Origin: JAUVZF01 sp964539385
GTDB taxonomy: Bacteria; Planctomycetota; Phycisphaerae; FEN-1346
NCBI GenBank assembly: GCA_964539385.1
Contig: CAZIJC010000003.1
Location: forward strand, 8,914 to 72,913
DNA: 64,000 bases
Reading direction: 5' to 3'
Positions 15,479 to 23,267 of this stretch are shown one piece after another. Made by a program: the position numbers and the translations under genes. Each line of letters begins with the position of its first letter. Within the stretch, counting starts at the first letter, position 1. Under the pieces are notes generated by a model. That model was not told where the DNA came from and did not search any database. It saw only the letters and a list, made by a program, of their open reading frames with translations.

Positions 15479-17086
15479 ATGCCGTTTGTCAACTACCACA
15501 ACTGCCGGCTGAAAGACCCCGGCAAGTTCAAGGACGGCAAAGACAATTGGGCCACGGTCGGGCGAAAATCGGCCAGCAAGGGGGGCCGCGCTTACCTGGC
15601 GGTCCGGGGCGTGCTCAAGGCCACGGGCAAGTGGGCCGACCAGGCCCTGCGCTATGCCAAGGGCAGGTGGCCCAAGGCCGTGGCCCAAAGCCATTGCAAG
15701 GCCCACAAGGGGATACTCTTTGAGCCGGCCAAGGGTACCAGCGCGCCGGCCGATCCCGATGACGTGGCCGAGGTCCTGGCGGTCGGATGGTATGGGCCGA
15801 CAGACGTAAGCGCGGCCGAGCCGTGCCCGACCGGCATGGACGATGAGGCCATCGACGCCCACGACCTGGGCGTCGGCCTTGAGGATGGTGCCACCCCGGC
15901 CATCGGCCAGGTCGCCGCGGGGGGCACGGTGGAATTGCCGACCGAAGCGCTGTGCCTGGCGGCCGGCGAGGAGTCAATCGAACTGGCTGCCGATGACGGC
16001 GACGGCGGCAGCACACAGTTCAAGATGGTGGCCTACAGCGGCCACCCCATTGTGGGGCACTGGTATTACGGCACCCTGGTCCTGGACTGTGCCGGCATGG
16101 TCTTTGACGGCGCCAAGATGGCCGTGCTGCGCGAGCACGAGCGCGACCGCATCGTCGGCCTGGCCCCCACCAAGGATATTGAGCATAACACCGCGCTGGT
16201 GGTTTCCGGGAAGGTGCTCGACACCGGGGATGGCCGCGAGGTCGTGAGCCTGTCGAAGCAAGGTTTTCCGTGGCAGGCCAGCATGTATTTCCGGCCCCTG
16301 GGTGACGTGACCCAGTTGGCCAAGGGCGAGACCATGACGGTCAACGGCCACCCGGTACGGGGACCGGCGTATGTATTCACCAAGACCCGGATACGCGAGG
16401 TGAGTTTCTGCACGCTGGGTGCAGACCATAGGACCCGCGCACGCGCGTGGGCCGCTGCCGATGATGGCCCGGCGGCCATCACCGTCCAATCGAGCAAACC
16501 TGATGAGGAGCATGAGCCCATGGCAGAAACACCAACCCCAGGCGCCGAAGCGCCCCCGGCCGCAGACCTGTCGAAAGTCACGGCCGAGCAATTGCGGAGT
16601 GCCAACCCGGACCTGGCCGCGGAACTGGCCAAGGCGCCGGCGGGCACCGTCGAGGAACTGAAAGCGGCCATGCCCGATGCGCCGGCCGACTTTCTCTTGG
16701 AGCAAGTCCAGGCCGGGGCCAGCGTGGCCGACGCCCGCGGGAACTGGGCGAATAAGGTGCTCAAGGAAAAGGCCGCGGCGGCCGAGGCCGATGCCACGAC
16801 CACCGCGCCGGTCGAGACGGCCGGCGACGGGACGGGCGCCGAGGACGTGCCCAAGACGTTTCGCCAGGCCGTGGCCGTGGTCCAAAAAGAGCGGGCCGAG
16901 GAAGGGCGGCCGGTGAGCCGGTCCAAGGCCATGAGCCTGGTGGACGGGCGGTGGCCCGACTTGCGCAAGAAGATGGTGGCCGCGGCCAATCCCACCAAGA
17001 CGGCTGCCGTGGACGGCCACTTTGCCGCGGCCGAGGCCAGCGAATTGCCGCACGCCCGCAAGGCCGCCAACACACCGGGCGGTTAA
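15479..17086 (+). CDS. Prohead protease with C-terminal scaffold domain
   Basis: 535 residues. A small N-terminal domain with GKWADQALRYAKGRWP (about 48-63) precedes the protease core (about 180-330). The core contains VLREHERDRIVGL, where the His is in the place of the catalytic His of HK97-type prohead proteases, and RIREVSFCTLGAD, where Ser follows the family's E-V-S-x-x-x-x-x-A-D pattern. The last 190 residues are Ala/Glu-rich and helical, as expected for a scaffold. The ATG at 15479 has GGGGAG upstream; a GTG at 15473 overlaps the portal stop. Assembly role: cleaves scaffold and capsid proteins during head maturation. Confidence 0.82.
   Translation: MPFVNYHNCRLKDPGKFKDGKDNWATVGRKSASKGGRAYLAVRGVLKATGKWADQALRYAKGRWPKAVAQSHCKAHKGILFEPAKGTSAPADPDDVAEVLAVGWYGPTDVSAAEPCPTGMDDEAIDAHDLGVGLEDGATPAIGQVAAGGTVELPTEALCLAAGEESIELAADDGDGGSTQFKMVAYSGHPIVGHWYYGTLVLDCAGMVFDGAKMAVLREHERDRIVGLAPTKDIEHNTALVVSGKVLDTGDGREVVSLSKQGFPWQASMYFRPLGDVTQLAKGETMTVNGHPVRGPAYVFTKTRIREVSFCTLGADHRTRARAWAAADDGPAAITVQSSKPDEEHEPMAETPTPGAEAPPAADLSKVTAEQLRSANPDLAAELAKAPAGTVEELKAAMPDAPADFLLEQVQAGASVADARGNWANKVLKEKAAAAEADATTTAPVETAGDGTGAEDVPKTFRQAVAVVQKERAEEGRPVSRSKAMSLVDGRWPDLRKKMVAAANPTKTAAVDGHFAAAEASELPHARKAANTPGG
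16520..17086 (+). CDS. Nested in-frame scaffold protein (lambda Nu3 analogue), candidate
   Basis: An internal ATG (MAETPTPGAEAPP) in the protease frame begins just where the protease core ends and the Ala/Glu-rich helical region starts. GAGGAG lies about ten bases upstream. In lambda, C and Nu3 are arranged this way: protease-plus-scaffold and scaffold alone from one frame. The 188-residue product would be acidic and helical. The start is an inference from composition, position and the ribosome binding site. Confidence 0.5.
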   Translation: MAETPTPGAEAPPAADLSKVTAEQLRSANPDLAAELAKAPAGTVEELKAAMPDAPADFLLEQVQAGASVADARGNWANKVLKEKAAAAEADATTTAPVETAGDGTGAEDVPKTFRQAVAVVQKERAEEGRPVSRSKAMSLVDGRWPDLRKKMVAAANPTKTAAVDGHFAAAEASELPHARKAANTPGG

Positions 17087-17148
17087 TGGCCGGCCGCCGA
17101 TTGTAGAGGGGTTGACCGGGTGAGGGGTAAAATCGAAAGGTACTGGCC

Positions 17149-17658
17149 ATGAGCACCCAATCGCACTCAGCCGCGGCTAAAGCCAAAGCCAAGGCCGACG
17201 CCGAAGCCAAGAGGGCGGCCGACGCCGACGCCGATGCCGAAGCCAAGAGGGTAGCCGAAGCCGAAGCGGACGTCGAAGCCGAAGCGGACGCCGAAGCCAA
17301 GAGGGCGGCCGACGCCGAAGCGGACGCCGATAGAGACGAACATGCCGGGGCCGACGGGAAGCGCAGGTCGGACGATGTACCGGGGACCACACGCGAGCCT
17401 GATGCCCCCAAGCCGGGGAGTGACGCCCCCCGGCCGGGGGCCGAGCGTGGTCAACCTGCCACCGGGGTTGCCGCCGCGACCGCCGCGGCCGGCCAACCCG
17501 CGACGTTGGAGGAGGCCGTTGAAAGCCACCTCAAACGTCACCCGACCTGCCACCGTTGGCTTGCCGTGGACATCTGCCGCCAGGCTTACCCGGAACTCGC
17601 CGGCCTGCCGCCCACGCGGTTAAGCCGGCAGCGCGCCAAGCAACGGCAAGGCGGGTAG
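17149..17658 (+). CDS. Repeat-rich Ala/Lys/Asp phage protein
   Basis: 169 residues. The first 65 consist of tandem 5-12 residue units such as AEAKRAADADAD and AEAKRVAEAEAD, encoded by direct repeats of GCCGAAGCC, GACGCCGAAGC and AAGAGGGCGGCC at about 17179-17340; this predicts a long alternating-charge helix or coiled coil. A Pro/Gly-rich linker (about 75-105) leads to a compact C-terminal segment (LEEAVESHLKRHPTCHRWLAVDIC). The gene sits between scaffold and decoration genes. A virion or assembly role is likely, but unproven. Confidence 0.7.
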   Translation: MSTQSHSAAAKAKAKADAEAKRAADADADAEAKRVAEAEADVEAEADAEAKRAADAEADADRDEHAGADGKRRSDDVPGTTREPDAPKPGSDAPRPGAERGQPATGVAAATAAAGQPATLEEAVESHLKRHPTCHRWLAVDICRQAYPELAGLPPTRLSRQRAKQRQGG

Positions 17659-17745
17659 CCGCCAAATGAGGGAGACGTGAGCGACGTGGCTGGCCGGCCA
17701 CGTGATGCCGGCCAAGCATGAACCCAAACACAGGGAGTTACGCAA

Positions 17746-18144
17746 ATGGCTCGACAAATCGAAAACGGGCACGTGACCTTGCAGGTCAATGCCACGGTGG
17801 CCGTGACGCGGTTCGCCCTGGTCAAACTGACCAGCGGCCTCATCGTCCTTAACACGGTGACCGAGACCGACGTGCCGGTCGGCGTCGTGCAGAACGCGGG
17901 CGCCGTCAACACCCGCCAGGACGTGCGATTGCTGTCCGATCCTGGGACGTTCAAGATGGTCGCGTCCGGCGTCATCGCCCTCGGCGCCGACGTTTACGCC
18001 GCGGCCATCGGAAAAATCTCTGCGCTGCCGGTCGGCGCCGGCGATTACCGGCGCGTCGGCCAAGCCCTTGAGGCCGCCGCCGCCGACGAAGACATCATCG
18101 AGGTGCTGCCGTCCCATGACCATCACATCGAGACCGTGACCTGA
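17746..18144 (+). CDS. Capsid decoration protein, DUF2190-like
   Basis: 132 residues, directly before the major capsid gene, the usual place for the decoration protein that trims the capsid surface. Beta-rich sequence: VTLQVNATVAVTRFALVKLT near the N-terminus, then a VGVVQNAG strand and the block VASGVIALGADVYAAAIGKI, which matches the small-barrel pattern of DUF2190 and lambda D-like decoration proteins. The C-terminus ends with an Asp/Glu/His-rich tail. Confidence 0.7.
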   Translation: MARQIENGHVTLQVNATVAVTRFALVKLTSGLIVLNTVTETDVPVGVVQNAGAVNTRQDVRLLSDPGTFKMVASGVIALGADVYAAAIGKISALPVGAGDYRRVGQALEAAAADEDIIEVLPSHDHHIETVT

Positions 18145-18253
18145 TAGACGGTCACGAGTCTCGCAAGGGTTGTAACCGCCCGGTCGGGGCGTCTCGGCCT
18201 GGGAGACAAAACGACGGCGTGGCCGTTGCCACGCGCGGAAAGGAGTAAGTGCC

Positions 18254-19231
18254 ATGGCCGTTAGCGCAGCCGCTACCCTGCAACGCCCGGACCTGGGCGT
18301 TACCATCGAGGAATACCGGCTTGAGGCGCTCAGCCGGTCCCTCATCGCCGACCAGGCGCTGCCGCTGTTTGAGGTGGCCCTGCAATCCGCCGAGTTCGGC
18401 GTGATCCCGGTCGAGACTGGCCTGCGCGTCCCCGACACCAACCGGGCGCCCGGCGCCGCGTACCCGCGCGGTGACTGGCAGTTTGAGACCGACTACTATG
18501 CTTGCTCCGAGCATGGTTGGGAGGAGGTGGTTGACGACAGCCGCGCCGCCATCTACCGGCGTTTCTTCGACGCCGAGCAAGCGACCGCGAGAAAGGCGGC
18601 CAAGGTCTTTTACACGGCCCGCGAGTACCGGGCCTCGGCCTTGCTGTTCAACACGACCACCTGGTCGGTGGCGGACACCGAAAAGCAGACGGTTAGCGTG
18701 GAGTGGGACACGTCGGCCACCGCCGTGCCGCGCGCCGAGATTCTCAAGGCCCGCAAGCAAATCCATGCGGTGACCGGCCTCGAACCGAACGCGCTCATCG
18801 TGACGTGGAGCACCTACCATGACTTGCTCAACTGCGCGAGCATTCTCGACGCCCTGAAATACACCGCGCCGCTTGAGGTCAGCCCGGAAGTTGCGCGGCG
18901 CCGCATCCTGGCCACCGTGCTCGGCGTTGATCGGATTCTGGTCGGGGGTGCCATCTACAACAGCGCTCTCGAGGGCGCCACGCCAACGCTCGTGCCCGTG
19001 TGGGACGACGAGTACGCCATGCTGGCCTGCGTCTGCGAGGAAAACGCGGACCTCGAAATCCCCGCCGTCGGGCGCACGTTCCTCTTTACCGGCGACTCCC
19101 CCGACCTGGTGGTCGTGGAAAGTTACCGCCTTGAGGAAAGGCGCAGCGACGTGATCCGCCTGCGGCAGCACGTGCACGAGAAAGTGCTCCGCAAAGACGT
19201 GGCCATCCTGTTTGACAACATCACCACCTGA
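18254..19231 (+). CDS. Major capsid protein
   Basis: 325 residues with HK97-type features: an N-terminal region (LEALSRSLIADQALPLFEV), the strand-loop GLRVPDTNRAPGAAYPRGDW, the spine-helix-like stretch EQATARKAAKVFYTAREYRAS, the ILKARKQIHAVTGLEPNALIV block and the P-domain-like RRRILATVLGVDRILVG. GAAAGGAG precedes the ATG by about seven bases, the strongest ribosome binding site in the head block, as expected for the most abundant virion protein. Confidence 0.85.
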   Translation: MAVSAAATLQRPDLGVTIEEYRLEALSRSLIADQALPLFEVALQSAEFGVIPVETGLRVPDTNRAPGAAYPRGDWQFETDYYACSEHGWEEVVDDSRAAIYRRFFDAEQATARKAAKVFYTAREYRASALLFNTTTWSVADTEKQTVSVEWDTSATAVPRAEILKARKQIHAVTGLEPNALIVTWSTYHDLLNCASILDALKYTAPLEVSPEVARRRILATVLGVDRILVGGAIYNSALEGATPTLVPVWDDEYAMLACVCEENADLEIPAVGRTFLFTGDSPDLVVVESYRLEERRSDVIRLRQHVHEKVLRKDVAILFDNITT

Positions 19232-19304
19232 GTCATCTTCCGCGCAATCCACCGGCGCCGGGCCGGCCGGCCGGCCCGGCGCCCGAGCCCGTCGGGGGCC
19301 GCCA

Positions 19305-19655
19305 ATGGGAGCACCACGTCGTGCCGACCCGAATGGCTGTGGGGGCAAGCACCTGAAACTGGTGCTGGCCCTGGGCCTGCCCGTGATGGCCCTGGTGCTG
19401 GCCATCAGCGCGTGGGTGCACACCGGCGCCGCCTCGGCCCTGGCCACCCATCAAAAGGCCCAGGCCGCCGCGGCCGCGGTTTCCGAGACCCGGCTGCGGT
19501 CCCTTGAGGGTGACCGGGCGAGCCTGGTGACCGCCACCGATAACCTGCGCAGGGAACTCGAGCGCGCCCGCCAGGACGTCCGGCAGGCCATGGCCGACCT
19601 CAAGCGCGAAATCGACCGGCTGCAACCGCGGCCACCGACGGCCGCGGACAACTGA
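19305..19655 (+). CDS. Membrane-anchored coiled-coil protein (possible i-spanin)
   Basis: 116 residues: a short basic N-terminus, one transmembrane helix (LVLALGLPVMALVLAISAWV, about 17-36) and a helical periplasmic part with heptads, RSLEGDRASLVTATDNLRRELERA and beyond, ending in a Pro-rich tail. This is the architecture of inner-membrane spanins, and the next gene codes for a lipoprotein, as with Rz/Rz1. The start is uncertain (a frame is open from 19212). Alternatively it is a structural or exclusion protein. Confidence 0.55.
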   Translation: MGAPRRADPNGCGGKHLKLVLALGLPVMALVLAISAWVHTGAASALATHQKAQAAAAAVSETRLRSLEGDRASLVTATDNLRRELERARQDVRQAMADLKREIDRLQPRPPTAADN

Positions 19656-19668
19656 AAGGGTTTCATTC

Positions 19669-20190
19669 ATGCGGTATTTTGCCATTGCGATTTGTCTTGC
19701 CCTGGCCGTCCTGGCTGGCTGCGCCAATCCCGCCATCGAGCAAGCCGAACGCCTGCAACTGGCGGGCCTGGAGCAATACCGGGCCGAAATGCAAACATAT
19801 CACACCAAGAGCCTGGCCACCATCCGCGCGCTCAATCTTGAAAAACTGGACGCCGCTTTCACCGATTCCGTGCGCCTGGCCGCCGTCCCCCCACCCGATC
19901 CCGCCGCCGAGGGCGCCGAGCCGATGGTCCCCCTGTCGGCCGTCTTTGAGAAAGTCGCCAAGGTCGCTGCGCTGCGCGCCGACCTTGAGATCAAACTGAC
20001 CACGCTCGACACCCAATTTGCCGAGCGTGATGCCCTGGCCGCCCGCCTGATCCGGATAGGCCAGGGCAAACTCGACCTCATCACCGCCTACACCCGGCTG
20101 GCCGCGGCGTGGCGTGCGCTGTGGACCCGCGAGCCGGAGTTTGCCGATTTGTCCGCCGATGCCAGAAAGGTGCTCGAAGATGGCCAGTGA
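19669..20190 (+). CDS. Lipoprotein (possible o-spanin partner)
   Basis: 173 residues. The signal peptide MRYFAIAICLALAVLAGC has a clear lipobox (LAGC), giving a mature lipoprotein that starts at Cys18. The mature part is almost all helical, with long amphipathic segments (QLAGLEQYRAEMQTYHTKSL; KVAKVAALRADLEIKLTTLD). Pairing with the preceding membrane-anchored coiled-coil protein suggests a two-part spanin, although it is longer than a typical Rz1. Confidence 0.65.
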   Translation: MRYFAIAICLALAVLAGCANPAIEQAERLQLAGLEQYRAEMQTYHTKSLATIRALNLEKLDAAFTDSVRLAAVPPPDPAAEGAEPMVPLSAVFEKVAKVAALRADLEIKLTTLDTQFAERDALAARLIRIGQGKLDLITAYTRLAAAWRALWTREPEFADLSADARKVLEDGQ

Positions 20191-20446
20191 AGCCGACCTT
20201 ACCGCCGCCGCCGCCAACTTCATGCGCGAGGCCGCCCGCTACAGCGCGGCCGCCAGGGACCCGGAGGACCCGCTTGACGGGGTATCGTTCAGGGTCCCCG
20301 ACCTGGGGGGCCTTGACCCGGTGGTCACCGACGAGGACGCCAGCGCCGTCATCGCGCGGATGGGCGCTGCCAAGGCGCCGGCCGAAGCCATCCCGGCCCT
20401 GGTGACCATGGCCCGCAGCCTGGCCACGTTCTTTGGCCTGGCGTGA
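20180..20446 (+). CDS. Hypothetical phage protein, 88 residues
   Basis: Small acidic, helical protein (MASEADLTAAAANFMREAARY near the start, a central VPDLGGLDPVVTDEDASAVI, and a C-terminal helix ending FFGLA). Its ATG lies inside the 3' end of the lipoprotein gene (overlap 11 bases), so it is translationally coupled to the lysis/envelope genes. No family is recognised. Confidence 0.6.
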   Translation: MASEADLTAAAANFMREAARYSAAARDPEDPLDGVSFRVPDLGGLDPVVTDEDASAVIARMGAAKAPAEAIPALVTMARSLATFFGLA

Positions 20447-20516
20447 TCCCAGGGTCTCGGGCCAGGTGAAACCAACACAGGGGGCGAGATAACCGCCAAT
20501 CGAAAGGAGCGCACAA

Positions 20517-20729
20517 GTGTGTAACATCTTCACCAGTAAAAAGAGCGTCATGGCCTTGCTGGCCGTGGCCATGGTTTTTGCCCTGGGCATCGTGGTGTTG
20601 GTCACCCACGTCGAATCCTTCGACCAGGCCAAAGAGGTGATGTTCTACCTGGTCGCAAGCATCACCGGCATCGCGGTGGGGCATAACGTCAGCCAGGGAA
20701 TCGCCGACCACGGCAAGCCGGCCGAATGA
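20517..20729 (+). CDS. Small two-helix membrane protein, holin-like
   Basis: 70 residues, GTG start with AAAGGAG seven to eight bases upstream. There are two hydrophobic helices, MALLAVAMVFALGIVVLV (about 12-29) and VMFYLVASITGIAVG (about 41-55), joined by a short acidic linker, and a charged C-terminal tail. This is the common layout of small phage holins. Its place after a spanin-like pair supports a lysis role, yet no endolysin gene can be seen beside it. Confidence 0.55.
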   Translation: MCNIFTSKKSVMALLAVAMVFALGIVVLVTHVESFDQAKEVMFYLVASITGIAVGHNVSQGIADHGKPAE

Positions 20730-20769
20730 CCTGGCCGACGCCCTGTAAGGAATGACCCGTTTGACCAGC

Positions 20770-20803
20770 GGGGGTCGGCACGGGCCGCCCCGTGTCGGCC
20801 CCC
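20770..20803 (+). other. Strong hairpin between the holin-like gene and the fibre gene
   Basis: A 14-15 bp stem (20770-20784 with 20789-20803, two G-U pairs in RNA) closed by a CCGC loop. It is followed by CATGTTTC rather than a clean T run, so it may be an inefficient terminator, an RNA-processing site or a block to 3' decay within the late transcript. Confidence 0.5.
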
Positions 20804-20826
20804 ATGTTTCAAGATAGGGGCAAAAC

Positions 20827-21933
20827 ATGGCATACGCATTGTGCTGTTATTACGGGGGTGGCGGGGCCGAGGCGTGTTTGCTCTGTGTGCCGGACTCGAC
20901 GCCCGGCGCTGGCGGGGCCGCCCTGGTCGCCGACCTCAAGATTTTGGCCGACCGCATCGGTCCCTGCAAATACGACGCTACCGCAGCGCCCACCGCCGAT
21001 GATGACGAGAATGACGGCTATCGGGTGGGTTCCCGGTGGTTCAACCTCACCACCCAGGACGAGTATATCTGCATCGACGCCACGGCCACGGCGGCCGTGT
21101 GGATAGCAACAACCCTTGCGCCGGGCAGTGTGGGTACCTCGGACCTGGCCGACCTGGCCGTGACCACGGCCAAGTTGGCCGCCGGCGCCGTGACCGTCGC
21201 CAAGATTGCGCCCTTCGGCGAGGGTGAAACCTTGCTCTTTGGGTGCGGGTGTTGCGGCATCATCCATGGTTGCGATGATGCCGGTACGCCGTACCTGTCC
21301 ATTGCCCACCCCACCCGGCTCTGCCTTGAGACCGGCTGCATCATTACGGCCGGCAGCATTTGCGCCGGCCCGATCGTCAGGGGTACCTGCCTCGTGGCGG
21401 CCGAGGCCGTGGTCGCCGGCACCTGCGCGCACGCCAAGTTGGTGTTTGCCTCGTGCTGCGGCATCGTGGGGTGTTCCGATTTCGCCGCGCTGCCGGCCGG
21501 GTGCCTTTGCACCACCAAGGCCGAGTTGGATTCGACCTATTACAATGCCGAGATGGCCTTTCTCAAATCTGAAGCCAACTGCATGTATCTGATGTGCGTC
21601 AGGGCCTGCGGGGGCCCCGCACAACTGCAAGTCAACTGGTCGGACGGTGTGGGTCTGGCCAATCTGGGCAAACTGATTGTCGGCGAGTGCTTACAGGGCG
21701 GGTGTCAGGTGGAATCGCCCTTGCTCACAGTTACATGCGGGAACGTCGATTGCAACCTGGTGGTGGGCGAAGCCATCACGGCCGGATTGCTCAGCGCCTG
21801 CGCTGTTGTGGGTGGCGAACAACTGCTGGTGCCTGGCAACCAATGCGAGGTGACCCGCAATATGTATTGGGATGGCACCGACCTGATGGTCTATACCGGC
21901 GCCGCCTGGGTGTGCTTCTGCCAGAAATCCTAA
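20827..21933 (+). CDS. Very cysteine-rich fibre-like virion protein
   Basis: 368 residues with 31 cysteines (over 8 percent), spread over the whole length, often as CC, CxC or CxxC (for example FGCGCCGIIHGC, ASCCGIVGC, WVCFC). Two stretches are typical of tail or head fibres: GYRVGSRWFNLTTQDEYICI with AAVW a few residues on, and the short repeat SDLADLAVTTAKLAAGAVTVAKI. Gly, Ala and Val dominate the rest, consistent with a beta-rich fibre. The Cys content suggests extensive disulfide or metal cross-linking after assembly or export; this is inference. It sits between the lysis-like genes and a glycosyltransferase-like gene. Confidence 0.65.
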   Translation: MAYALCCYYGGGGAEACLLCVPDSTPGAGGAALVADLKILADRIGPCKYDATAAPTADDDENDGYRVGSRWFNLTTQDEYICIDATATAAVWIATTLAPGSVGTSDLADLAVTTAKLAAGAVTVAKIAPFGEGETLLFGCGCCGIIHGCDDAGTPYLSIAHPTRLCLETGCIITAGSICAGPIVRGTCLVAAEAVVAGTCAHAKLVFASCCGIVGCSDFAALPAGCLCTTKAELDSTYYNAEMAFLKSEANCMYLMCVRACGGPAQLQVNWSDGVGLANLGKLIVGECLQGGCQVESPLLTVTCGNVDCNLVVGEAITAGLLSACAVVGGEQLLVPGNQCEVTRNMYWDGTDLMVYTGAAWVCFCQKS

Positions 21934-21958
21934 TCGCCGGGGGGCGAAAGGGTGTGAT

Positions 21959-22942
21959 ATGCGTACCGATTTCGATAGCGTTGCCCTGGTGGTCGAAGGG
22001 GGCATCGGCCGGTGTATCGCCGCCACGGCCGTGGTGCGGTGCCTGGCCGCCGCCCATCCCGGCAAGCGCCTGGTGGTGGTGACCGGGTGGCCGGACCCCT
22101 TTATCGGCAATCCCCACGTGGCCCGCATCTACCGCATCGGGGACCCGCAGCATTTCTTTGAGGACGAGGTGCTCGGCCGGCGCACCTGGGTGGCCCACGT
22201 GGAACCGTACCGCCATCCCGATTACGTCAACGCCGAGCGGCACCTGGTCGATTGCTGGTGTGATCTGTTGGGGGTCGAGTATGACGGCGGCACGCCTACC
22301 CTCTTTTTGACGCCGGGGGAACTCGATCAGGGCAAGGCCGCCATGGCCAAGGCCCGCCGGCCGGTGGTGCTCATGCAGGCCAGCGGCGGCCCGGTACCGG
22401 CCACCCAGGACCTGGACCGGCTCATCGAGGTACGCCGGCGGATGCACCGCCGCAACCTGCCCTTGAACATTGCCGGCCAGGTGGCCAATGCCCTCATGGC
22501 CAAAGGCTACCACGTGGCTCTGGTACGGCATCAGAACCAACCGGCCTTGGCCGGCGTCGAGTCGGTGACCGGCCCCCTGCGCACCATCTTCGCCCTCGTG
22601 CCCTTCGCCAAGCACCTGGTGCTCATCGACTCATTTATGCAGGATGCAGCCGCGGCCCTGCAACGGCCGGCCGTGGTGTGTTGGGGGGGCACCAGTTACA
22701 AGCGCCTGGGTTGGGACCTGCACACCAACATCGAGCAAGATACGGGATGCCCCACTCCCAGGTGCCACCGCCCCAACAGTTATCTGTGGGACCGCGACGC
22801 CAACGGCAATCCGTGGGATTGTCCCTACGGCGATAAGTGCATGAATCAGTTTGACCCCAAGGGCATCCTCGCCGCCCTGGGGGAGAGCGAAACCCAGAAA
22901 GGGGAACCCGATGCCACTCAAAGTGGACCTGGCGGCCGGTGA
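21959..22942 (+). CDS. Glycosyltransferase family 9-like protein (heptosyltransferase-like)
   Basis: 327 residues. The N-terminal block VEGGIGRCIAATAVVRCLAA, then RLVVVTGWPDPFIGNPHVARIY, follows the GT9 pattern (GGIGD...P-x-L-x...NPHVD). The C-terminal domain has LVLIDSFMQDAAAALQRPAV followed by VCWGGTS, matching the donor-site block D-x-x-x-x-H-x-A-A-A-L-x-x-P-x-V-x-x-x-G of heptosyltransferases, although the usual His is replaced. An extra C-terminal segment has four Cys (TGCPTPRC, WDCPYGDKC), perhaps binding zinc. Lying within the virion gene block, it may glycosylate a virion protein or the host surface. Confidence 0.65.
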   Translation: MRTDFDSVALVVEGGIGRCIAATAVVRCLAAAHPGKRLVVVTGWPDPFIGNPHVARIYRIGDPQHFFEDEVLGRRTWVAHVEPYRHPDYVNAERHLVDCWCDLLGVEYDGGTPTLFLTPGELDQGKAAMAKARRPVVLMQASGGPVPATQDLDRLIEVRRRMHRRNLPLNIAGQVANALMAKGYHVALVRHQNQPALAGVESVTGPLRTIFALVPFAKHLVLIDSFMQDAAAALQRPAVVCWGGTSYKRLGWDLHTNIEQDTGCPTPRCHRPNSYLWDRDANGNPWDCPYGDKCMNQFDPKGILAALGESETQKGEPDATQSGPGGR

Positions 22943-23267
22943 AACCGCCCTGGCGACGGACCTGCCCGCGGCGCACCTGGTGGTTAAGAGCGTGACCATC
23001 AAGATGCCGGCGGCGGCAACGGAAACGGCCGCGGCCGAGGCTGAGGTGCAGGTGTACGCGAACGGGGCTGCAAGGGCAGCCGGCGGGCAGCCGGCGGAAA
23101 GCCTGCCCGTCCGGCTCGAAGTGCCGGCGGATGATTGGGCCGTCATCGAGGGCTTGGTATTTGATGCCCTCAAGGCGGCCGACCCGACCTTTATCCGCGC
23201 TGTGCCGGTGGAAGACACGGTGCCCGCACGCCCGGCCCCAGCGCCCGAGGTACCCGAAAGCCCATGA
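22911..23267 (+). CDS. Hypothetical phage structural-region protein, 118 residues
   Basis: Starts MPLKVDLAAGETALATDLP, with AAAGGGG upstream of the ATG at 22911, so it overlaps the end of the glycosyltransferase-like gene by 32 bases. A beta-rich N-terminal part (HLVVKSVTIKMPAA) is followed by a helix and a Pro/Ala-rich tail. It overlaps the next gene by ATGA. Position between capsid and tail genes suggests a head-tail or tail accessory role. Confidence 0.6.
   Translation: MPLKVDLAAGETALATDLPAAHLVVKSVTIKMPAAATETAAAEAEVQVYANGAARAAGGQPAESLPVRLEVPADDWAVIEGLVFDALKAADPTFIRAVPVEDTVPARPAPAPEVPESP

Noticed and set aside
17179..17340. Mobile or satellite repeat
   Set aside because: The tandem units are in frame and encode the Ala/Lys/Asp coiled-coil part of the 17149-17658 gene.
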